A DNA stretch of 60,407 nucleotides, taken from Aquabacterium sp. A7-Y. Its GTDB lineage: Bacteria > Pseudomonadota > Gammaproteobacteria > Burkholderiales > Burkholderiaceae_C. The position numbers and the translations under genes are program-made. The stretch is from positions 1 through 60,407 of the forward strand of contig NZ_JAPFBW010000037.1 in the NCBI RefSeq assembly GCF_026153205.1. Reading direction: 5' to 3'. Positions within the stretch are counted from its first letter, which is position 1; each line of letters opens with the position of its first letter. The notes below the pieces were generated by a model. The model saw only the letters and a list, made by a program, of their open reading frames with translations. It was not told the origin of the DNA and searched no databases. Below, one piece after another: positions 51,244 through 58,232 of this stretch.

Positions 51244-52455
51244 TTATGTCCTTTCGGAGGCTGGATTTGAGGTGCCGCCGGCATCCGCGCGCTGCCGCTG
51301 CCTGGCTGCCCCATAGGCAAAAACGGTAGCCAGACACCACACTGCGCCGGCGAAGCCGAGCGACGCCGCCATTCCCCCAAGGCCCATGGGCAGTACCACC
51401 GCACTGATGTTGAGGGCGACCAGCCGAACGCCCAGCACTTCGGCACTCCGATCGGCGGGCGACTTTGCATGCAGCAGCGCGAGCACACTCGGCAAGGCGC
51501 CGCCCAGGCCGAGCCCGAGAACGAATTCGAGCGCGAACGCGATCGGCAGCGAGCCCGCGAACGGGAACAGCAGATAGCACACGCTGCTGGACGCGAGCGC
51601 AAAACGGATCATGTGCCAGTCGCCCAGGCGTTGCCGCCACGCGGCGGGGAGGGCGCGCGCGAGCAGTACCGCGCCGCCGAAGGTCGCGAGCACAAGGCCG
51701 ACCGCCGCCGCCGACCAGCCATGTTGCGTGCCGAAGACGGGCACGATGAAGGTGTTGGCATTCCAGGCGATCGCGATCAACAGGTCGGCGAGCAGGATGC
51801 GGCGCAGCTTCGGATCGGCGAGCACCTGGCGCATGGACGGCCGGCTGCTCTGCGCCCCGGCTGCTCGCCCGCCTGGGCCGTCCAGTCGACGTCGTCCAAG
51901 CACCGCGGCGCCCCACGCCAGCAGCGCGAAGCCTGCCAGCAGCAAGAACGCGAGCCGGTTGCCGGCCAGCGCGAGGGCTTGGCCTGCGACGAGTGGACCG
52001 ACGCTGCCCGAGATGGCCATGCCGAGCCCGAAGGCCGAGAAAGCTTTGGCGCGCTCGGCGGCATCGGGGCAGCGGCCGAGCTGGGCTTGCACTGCCAGCA
52101 GCAGGGCGCTGTAGCCGGATCCGAGCAGCGCCGCGGCCAGCCACAGCATGGCGGGCGTCAGTTGCCAGGCTGGCAGCAGGAGGCCGACGCAGACGGCCGC
52201 CATGCCGGATAGCGCCGGCGCCCGTGTGCCGGCGCGGTCGATCCAGCGGCCCAAGGCCACTGCGCCGAGTGTTGGCAGCAAGGAGAAGAGCGCCAGCAGA
52301 AGGCCGACCTCGAAGGCGGAGAAGCCGAGCGTCAGTGCGCTCAGCGATACCGCGACACGGCTGCCGGTGAGCGCGATGTGGTTCAGGACGCACAGGGCGA
52401 CCAGGGCATGGACGTTGAGCGAGGCGGGACGGGCGGCGTTCGACCGGGAGTTCAT
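51244..52455 (-). CDS. MFS transporter
   Basis: 403-residue major-facilitator permease with about 11-12 hydrophobic segments. The loop 2-3 region reads LGRWIDRAGTRAP, a form of the MFS GxxxDRxGR motif. The substrate is unknown; multidrug or metabolite efflux is most likely. It is divergently transcribed from the LysR-type regulator at 52524, separated by 68 bases, the classic layout of a LysR regulator and its target transporter. Confidence 0.84.
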   Translation of the reverse strand: MNSRSNAARPASLNVHALVALCVLNHIALTGSRVAVSLSALTLGFSAFEVGLLLALFSLLPTLGAVALGRWIDRAGTRAPALSGMAAVCVGLLLPAWQLTPAMLWLAAALLGSGYSALLLAVQAQLGRCPDAAERAKAFSAFGLGMAISGSVGPLVAGQALALAGNRLAFLLLAGFALLAWGAAVLGRRRLDGPGGRAAGAQSSRPSMRQVLADPKLRRILLADLLIAIAWNANTFIVPVFGTQHGWSAAAVGLVLATFGGAVLLARALPAAWRQRLGDWHMIRFALASSSVCYLLFPFAGSLPIAFALEFVLGLGLGGALPSVLALLHAKSPADRSAEVLGVRLVALNISAVVLPMGLGGMAASLGFAGAVWCLATVFAYGAARQRQRADAGGTSNPASERT

Positions 52456-52523
52456 CGGCGTTATGCTGCCCTTTGTGGTCTCATCGGAAAAGTTGAATTT
52501 GCTGCTTGCCGCTATCAGGAAAG

Positions 52524-53423
52524 ATGATGCGAGAACTGAGTCTCGACCAGCTGCGTACCTTGGTTGCTGTCACGGAGCTCGGCAGCTTTTCGGCTGCGGC
52601 GCGGGCGCTGCACCTGGCGCAGCCGACGGTCAGCCTGCATGTGAGCGAGCTCGAAGCGAGGCTGGCGACCCTGCTGCTTTTCCGCGGTGGGCGTCGCGTG
52701 ACGCCCACCGGTGCCGGCGAGGTGCTGGTCGCACGGGCGCGCCAGCTGCTGCGCGACGCGAACGAGGCGGTCGAGCTCGTCAAGCGCCATCGTGAAGGCC
52801 AGGTCGCACGGGTGCGGCTGGGCAGTTCCTCCGGCGCCATGGTGCACCTGCTGCCGCAGATCCTCGAGCGGCTCGACGCGGAGCTGCCGAACATCGATGT
52901 CCAGGTGACGGTGGGGCGCTCTGCCGAGCTGATGAACAAGCTGTTCGTCGGCGATGTGGACCTCGCGCTGGTCGCCACGCCGCAGGCCGTCTTCCCCGGG
53001 CTCAAGGTGACGCCCTGGCGGCACACGCCGATGGTCGCGATGTTGCCGGCGCGCTGGGAGGCCCCGAAAGCGGTGACGCCCCAGTGGCTGGCGAGCCGGC
53101 CGCTGATCTTCAACGAGCCCACGACGCAGGTGCATCAGCAGACCATGGCATGGTTCGGGGCGGCGGGGTTGCATCCGACGGCGCGCATCGAGATGCAGTT
53201 CAACGAGGTGACGCGGCGGCTCGTGGCTGCGGGCTACGGGGCGGCGATTTTGCCGTTCGAGGATCCGAGCGAGGCGTTGGAGGGGAGGATCCAGATCGTG
53301 AGGCTGCGGCCGGCGTTGACGCGGCAGCTGGCAGTGGCGCATCGGGCAGTCGGGCCGCTGGATGAGGCGACGTGCCGGGTGATGAGGGTGGTGGTGGGGT
53401 TTCGTGAGTTGCGTGGGGGGTGA
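52524..53423 (+). CDS. LysR-family transcriptional regulator
   Basis: 299-residue LysR-type regulator. N-terminal winged helix: LSLDQLRTLVAVTELGSFSAAARAL followed by AQPTVSLHVSELEARL (about residues 4-45). The C-terminal periplasmic-binding-like effector domain begins near ARVRLGSSSGAMVHLLPQILERL. AGGAAAG precedes ATG 52524; a second ATG follows directly. It probably controls the divergent MFS gene through the shared 68-base intergenic region. Effector unknown. Confidence 0.9.
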   Translation: MMRELSLDQLRTLVAVTELGSFSAAARALHLAQPTVSLHVSELEARLATLLLFRGGRRVTPTGAGEVLVARARQLLRDANEAVELVKRHREGQVARVRLGSSSGAMVHLLPQILERLDAELPNIDVQVTVGRSAELMNKLFVGDVDLALVATPQAVFPGLKVTPWRHTPMVAMLPARWEAPKAVTPQWLASRPLIFNEPTTQVHQQTMAWFGAAGLHPTARIEMQFNEVTRRLVAAGYGAAILPFEDPSEALEGRIQIVRLRPALTRQLAVAHRAVGPLDEATCRVMRVVVGFRELRGG

Positions 53424-53533
53424 GGGGAGGCCAGGTGGGGACTATGCGGAGGGTCCCGTTGAGCCCGTTCAGACCCACCGGCGGCCGCCACGCAGGGCTT
53501 CGCGTTTGTAGAAAGCGCGACGCAGCCGCCGCA

Positions 53534-54871
53534 TCAATCTAGAGGCGTGAGAACGAAGAGGGCCTGGCGATATTCGCGATCCTCGCCGTGGGCGAGGATT
53601 TGCCCGCGGCGATTGATCTGCTCGGCAGCGATCAGCGTCCAGCCCTGCAGGTCGCCCGGTCTGACCAGTTCATTGAGGTCCATGAAAGTCACGCCGTCAC
53701 GGGCAACGAGTGCGCGCCGGCCCGAGGCCCCGGGCTGGTTTTCACCGTCGCCGACCACGATCCCCTGGTCGTCGAGATCAAGCGCCCAGGCGTAGGCCTG
53801 CGGACCGGCCGGTGAAGGAGGACGCAGGTGGTGCAAGCGCCCGGCTCGCCATAGCGCAGCGTCCTGCATCAGATGAGGGCTGGGTGGGTCCATGGATACG
53901 AGAGCCTCACCAAGGTTGTTCAGGTCATACGCCCCGCTCCCGAACGGCCCCTGCAGATTGCCGCGCGGCGGGGCGTCGATCGACCCCAAGTCGATGATCC
54001 GGCCCGCGGACCACATCGTTGGCCGTGAAAGACGCCGAGCCGCCTCCTGCTCGGCCTCAGCGACGGTCGGTGAGCTGGCGCCAATCACCTCGCCGCGCTC
54101 ATTGATGGCCACCGCGGAGCTGCTGCCCGGGCTTCCGGGTCGGTCGTAGAGCGACCCCAGGTCGATCGGGTGGCCCTCAGGTGTCCACAGGGTCGCCCGT
54201 GTAAGGGTCACCTCGCCCGACCGGAGAGAGGAGTAGCCGACTGCGCGCCCTGCAGAGTCTAGCGCCAGGGCGAACGATCCCTCCTGGATATAGCCCGGAA
54301 TGGACAGCGGAGGCAACTGGAGCAGTTGGCCCTGTCGCCACAGGAAACCCCGTCTGCCGAGGGAGCGGCCCTCTCGAGTGAAGACTTCCGAGCCGCCGGC
54401 AACAACACCGCTGTCGTTGATCGCGGAGGGGTAGGATGAGCCATATCCGGTGGCATCGGTGCCGAAGAGCCCGATCTCGATGATGCCGCCTGTCGACGGC
54501 CACAGGACCGCCCGACTGCCGAGATAGGTGTGACCACGGTGGATCGAGGCAAGGCCGATCGCGGTACCGGCCGCGTTGATTCCGGTGAGCACCGTGTCCC
54601 TGTTCCCCTCCGGGTCCAAACCCAAGGGTGGAAGTTCACGCAGCCGGCCGCCGGACCAGACGGCGAGGCGTCCGGTCATGGGCACTTGGTAGACCACCTC
54701 ACCGGCATCGCTGAGCCACTGGTAGAAGAGTGCAGCAGACCCCGGGGTGCCGTCTGGCGAGAGACCGGGCAAACGCTCCGCGCGGTAGAGCGGTGGCGCT
54801 GCGGCAGCGACGCTGCTCAGCAGCGCCAGCAGGACGGAGACACAGCGGAAACGATGCAGAAGTAGGTTCAT
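53534..54871 (-). CDS. HAF-repeat secreted protein
   Basis: 445-residue exported protein with a Sec signal (MNLLLHRFRCVSVLLALLSSVAAAA). The rest is a series of about 45-60-residue units of the HAF extracellular repeat type, each with an AxxxNxxGxVxG core and a following LWxxGxxxxL strand, for example AINDSGVVAGGS, AINERGEVIGAS and DLDDQGIVVGDG. It probably folds as a beta-propeller. Function unknown; such proteins are often extracellular or cell-surface. A second HAF protein is encoded divergently at 55224. Confidence 0.82.
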   Translation of the reverse strand: MNLLLHRFRCVSVLLALLSSVAAAAPPLYRAERLPGLSPDGTPGSAALFYQWLSDAGEVVYQVPMTGRLAVWSGGRLRELPPLGLDPEGNRDTVLTGINAAGTAIGLASIHRGHTYLGSRAVLWPSTGGIIEIGLFGTDATGYGSSYPSAINDSGVVAGGSEVFTREGRSLGRRGFLWRQGQLLQLPPLSIPGYIQEGSFALALDSAGRAVGYSSLRSGEVTLTRATLWTPEGHPIDLGSLYDRPGSPGSSSAVAINERGEVIGASSPTVAEAEQEAARRLSRPTMWSAGRIIDLGSIDAPPRGNLQGPFGSGAYDLNNLGEALVSMDPPSPHLMQDAALWRAGRLHHLRPPSPAGPQAYAWALDLDDQGIVVGDGENQPGASGRRALVARDGVTFMDLNELVRPGDLQGWTLIAAEQINRRGQILAHGEDREYRQALFVLTPLD

Positions 54872-55223
54872 GTCAGTGCTCCTGTCTGCAGCATCGGACG
54901 GCCTGTCAGCTCAGTTCGGCTTGTCGCATGCCGGCGCTTTGGCCCCGTCGTCCTCCTGCGCTGACTCGTTCCGTTCGGTGCCGTCGTGCGGTGGCGGCGT
55001 CTGCCGCAGCTCGATACGGAACAGCATAGGCGCCCAGGATCGCCCTGCACAGCGAGATCGCCGACGACGGCGGAGGGGCGCTGAAGCCCCGGGGAACCAG
55101 CGATGGCGGAGGCCGGGGCTAGCTCGATCCCGGACGCCGAAGCGGGAAGCTGCGCCGGTGGGTGGACGCTGGCGCGTCGAACGACTAGTTTGATGAGGGC
55201 CGTCTCCGCTGAAAGGTCTCGCC
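54872..55223. other. Intergenic region between divergent HAF genes
   Basis: 352 bases between two oppositely oriented HAF genes, expected to contain both promoters. I could not find a convincing -35/-10 pair on either strand. GAAAGG at 55211-55216 is the likely ribosome site of the plus-strand gene. Short GC-rich inverted repeats are present but none is compelling. No further gene seen. Confidence 0.4.
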
Positions 55224-56372
55224 ATGAGCACTCCCATTCATCATGCCGTGTGCCGATACCTTGTTGCTGCCGTTGCGGCGCTCCCCGCGCTGGGCGCAGA
55301 AGCCGAGCCCGGCTACCGCGTCGTTCTGCTCGATCATCTCCCTCCTTACGAGGACGTTACCCGCGCCACCGATCTCAACGATCACGGCCAGATTGTTGGC
55401 GTCAGCAAGTTTCAAGGCGAAGGTTCCGGCGCTGTTTTGTGGGGCCGCGACGGCCGGGCGCAAGCGCTCCCCCACTTGCCCGCGAGCGGCGGCTGGGAAC
55501 AGCAGGCCTACGGCATCAACCAGCGAGGGCAGATCGTTGGCTGGGAAGAGACCTTCGGCTCCAATCGTGAACCCTGGCCAGGCCGGTTCCGTGCCGTCCT
55601 GTGGGCGGCTGGTGGCGACGTCAAGGCGTTACCGGATCTTGAGCGGCCCGGCCACCGGAAGTCCGCCTTTGCTCAGGCCATCAATGATCTCGGCGATGTG
55701 GTCGGCGAGAGCAGTGGCAGGGCAGTGCTCTGGGACCACAGGGGCGGGGTGCGTGACCTCGGCTCTTTGCCGACTTACCCGCAGGGCCGCGTCAGCGTGA
55801 GGGCGATCAACAACGCCAGGCAAGTGGTGGGCTTCGCAGCCGTCACAGTCCAGAATGCCGGGACCGGGGAACGTGCGTTCCTTTGGAGCGAGGCCACCGG
55901 CATGCAGGATCTCGGCGCCCATTTGGGTCCTCCGAACATGAGCAGCCAGGCCAACGCCATCAACGAACAGGGGCAGGTCGTAGGGGAGACGCGCTCGAGC
56001 GATGGTCGCCGGGAGGCTTTCGTATGGAGCAAGCACGAAGGACTGCTGCGCCTCGGAGGGCCGCGTAACGCATACAGCCATGCCAACGACATCAACAACG
56101 AGGGTCAGGTCGCCGGCAGCTTGAACGACGAAGCCATCTTGTGGTCGCGAAGCGGCGGACTTCAGCGGCTCAAGGACCTGATCGATCCCACTGACCCACT
56201 GGGACAGGACATTCGGTTGTACAACGCCTATGCGATCAACGACAAAGGCGAGGTGACAGCCTCCGCCGACGTGCCTGGTCGAGGTCGAGGTGCGGTTCTG
56301 TTGACACGCGTTTTCTCCACCGGGTCGGGTTGGTCCACCGGCGAACGGGCCGGTCCACGGATTCGGAGATGA
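55224..56372 (+). CDS. HAF-repeat secreted protein
   Basis: 382-residue exported protein with a short Sec signal (YLVAAVAALPALGAEAEP). It contains at least six HAF-type units with the core DLNDHGQIVGVS, GINQRGQIVGWE, AINDLGDVVGES, AINNARQVVGFA, AINEQGQVVGET and DINNEGQVAGSL, each followed by AxLWxxxGxxxxL. A beta-propeller is likely. It is divergent from the HAF gene at 53534-54871 and shares its architecture but little direct sequence, suggesting an old duplication or parallel recruitment. Function unknown. Confidence 0.84.
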   Translation: MSTPIHHAVCRYLVAAVAALPALGAEAEPGYRVVLLDHLPPYEDVTRATDLNDHGQIVGVSKFQGEGSGAVLWGRDGRAQALPHLPASGGWEQQAYGINQRGQIVGWEETFGSNREPWPGRFRAVLWAAGGDVKALPDLERPGHRKSAFAQAINDLGDVVGESSGRAVLWDHRGGVRDLGSLPTYPQGRVSVRAINNARQVVGFAAVTVQNAGTGERAFLWSEATGMQDLGAHLGPPNMSSQANAINEQGQVVGETRSSDGRREAFVWSKHEGLLRLGGPRNAYSHANDINNEGQVAGSLNDEAILWSRSGGLQRLKDLIDPTDPLGQDIRLYNAYAINDKGEVTASADVPGRGRGAVLLTRVFSTGSGWSTGERAGPRIRR

Positions 56373-56937
56373 GCAAGCCGTCCCGGCAACCCACTGCGTG
56401 AGACTCCGTGCGCTGATGGCGGAGGCCCGTGTTCACGAACGTAGGGCCATAGGCGCCCGGTCTTCGTGCGGCCCTTGCCCGGCACCAGCCCCGCCACTGG
56501 CGGGTCGTCCGCGTGCGACTTATCCGCGCTGAGCACGTACTGCTGGGGAGCGTCCATCAAGAGCTCCCGCAGCCGCGAGGTGCCGCCCACCCAGTCGGAC
56601 AGGGCTGGCCTGACGGCGATCCGCTCGTCCCTTCCCGTTCGCCGGTGAAAACGCGGCCGGCGCCAGCCGTCGCGTGGAGTTCCCATCCCTGCGTTCCCAT
56701 CGCGGCCTTCTACAGCCCATTGATGTGGCATCGGCTGATTTGAATAAGTGTAGAAAAAGACTGCGGCCAGGCGTGGCGCGCACCCGGATCGAGCGACCCG
56801 GTGAGCAGCACAACGACGGGTGCGGCCGTTTCTCGGGAGGATTCATCAACGAACTTTTTGCCGGCTTAACGGGAATGCAAGTGATTTCATGGATATGGAG
56901 TCCCTGAACTGATCTTGTGAATTCGCTGTTGCCCTAA
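56373..56937. other. Gap with IS66 scar and composition shift
   Basis: 565 bases without an intact gene. The first part carries a fragment of an IS66-family transposase on the minus strand (annotated separately). From about 56720 onward the DNA becomes markedly AT-richer, continuing into the orphan gene and the immunity gene. It is probably the edge of a horizontally acquired segment. Confidence 0.5.
56405..56625 (-). pseudogene. IS66-family transposase remnant
   Basis: A minus-strand frame contains AVRPALSDWVGGTSRLRELL, then HADDPPVAGLVPGKG and RTKTGRLWPYVRE, matching the core of the IS66 TnpC transposase (family form: STLADWVG, then LHADDTPVPVLAPG-G-KTKTGRLWTYVRD). Only about 65-70 residues remain; the sequence on both sides is unrelated, and no terminal inverted repeats are seen. 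It is a non-functional scar. Confidence 0.75.
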
Positions 56938-57612
56938 TCAATGCTGACCTTCAAGTCTTTTCACGTTATTGAAAATGAGAGATGCCGGAGTCAACTCAAC
57001 AATAGCAGCAACTATGACGTCCATTTCAGTATTTCCACAGTTAAAAATGGTGCGTGCTCGGCTGCTAGCTGTGAAGCCAAAACCGAAAATTTTTCCGCAT
57101 CGCAAAATTTGCCGATGAGGCCATATTGAGTGCAAGGCTTTGGCGCATCTTTGTAACCTCGACAGGCGAGAACCCACATTCGTTAGAGCACTCAATCCGG
57201 TGGTGTCAATGACGTCGTAACCAAGAAATGTGCAGCGAGAAGGCTCCAGAAGCGGCGCTAGATCTATCAGGCCTTCACGCCCTAGGGGTTTGAAGTCACC
57301 GCTAGTCAAACCCACGAGGCAAGAATTCCAACTCTTGTACTTGTCCACGAATGCTTGTGCTTCCTCTGCGCAAGGACAGAACGTGTAGCTCAGGTGAGCT
57401 GATGGCGGCCGGGCCTTGTGCCAAATGGCTGAATCTATTGTGTGGAGAGCCCCGCTTTCGCTAAGTGGCGCAAAGCGGTGTTTGATACTACTGCTGCATA
57501 TGGTGACAGCTTCCGGTGGGACGCCGTTTGCTGCCAGCAATGCAACAATCCGATTGTGTGTCATCTGCTTGATCTCGGCGGTCGAGACAAGTCCGGGCGT
57601 GATGCATTCCAT
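56938..57612 (-). CDS. Orphan protein downstream of the Rhs toxin cassette
   Basis: 224-residue predicted soluble protein in AT-richer DNA, on the same strand as, and about 285 bases after, the Rhs immunity gene. Notable features are a helical N-terminus (about residues 10-40), a CPCAEEAQAFVDKY segment, and FLGYDVIDTTGLSALTNVG, which resembles a phrase seen in some uncharacterised proteins near polymorphic toxins. I do not recognise a family. The frame stays open to 57798; I chose ATG 57612 because it has GGAG upstream and the protein looks compact from there. It may be an additional or displaced immunity protein. Confidence 0.5.
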   Translation of the reverse strand: MECITPGLVSTAEIKQMTHNRIVALLAANGVPPEAVTICSSSIKHRFAPLSESGALHTIDSAIWHKARPPSAHLSYTFCPCAEEAQAFVDKYKSWNSCLVGLTSGDFKPLGREGLIDLAPLLEPSRCTFLGYDVIDTTGLSALTNVGSRLSRLQRCAKALHSIWPHRQILRCGKIFGFGFTASSRARTIFNCGNTEMDVIVAAIVELTPASLIFNNVKRLEGQH

Positions 57613-57896
57613 GTCCGCCGTTCTCCAAGCAGTCCTCCGGTGCAGCGAAAGCAGGAATTGCGACCCAATCCGCAAGCAGAATCCAAAATCGCCTACGGGC
57701 GGCTCATATTGAAGGATGCATTCAGTTCTGCCAGTTATTCGACAAACGGGCTGCAGCTCGGGTGGCGTTATACGCTGCCGGTTGCCGTTCTTTTGCAAGA
57801 TTCTTGGTTGATTGCATGTCTAAGTTACGTGCCAATAGGGCCGCAGAGCTTGGCTAATGGCAAGGCAATACGCTCGCATTGCCTGACTCAACTGCC

Positions 57897-58232
57897 TCAA
57901 AACAATCCGAGCTCGTACTCATCTGGCGAGAGCCCGAATGCCTCTTGAAAGAACCGCATCAACTCTCTCGCATCTTCGACTGATGGCACCACAACATCTT
58001 CTAAGCTTGCCGCCACGCCGACTTCCTCCAGGGACGGTTGAAATTGAAGCTCAGTCACTCGCAGCCGTCCCGTGAAGCCTTCAATGAATTTTGGCATGGT
58101 GCCATTCCTTGGTTGATTTAGCATCAGAAAGCTTCCTAAAGGTGGTACCGCTACCAGATCAACGGTTCCAGAAACTCTGCCAACTGCGGTTCCATCGCTG
58201 GAGAAAACACTAAAATCAACATAGATCTTCAT
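57897..58232 (-). CDS. Candidate immunity protein for the Rhs toxin
   Basis: 111-residue acidic protein with no signal peptide. The N-terminal half is beta-rich (MKIYVDFSVFSSDGTAVGRVSG, FIEGFTGRLRVTELQFQP) and the C-terminal helix is SVEDARELMRFFQEAFGLS. No family recognised. Its ATG overlaps the Rhs stop codon (ATGA), so the two are translated together, the standard layout of a toxin tip and its immunity protein. The immunity role is inferred from this position, size and acidity only. Confidence 0.65.
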   Translation of the reverse strand: MKIYVDFSVFSSDGTAVGRVSGTVDLVAVPPLGSFLMLNQPRNGTMPKFIEGFTGRLRVTELQFQPSLEEVGVAASLEDVVVPSVEDARELMRFFQEAFGLSPDEYELGLF

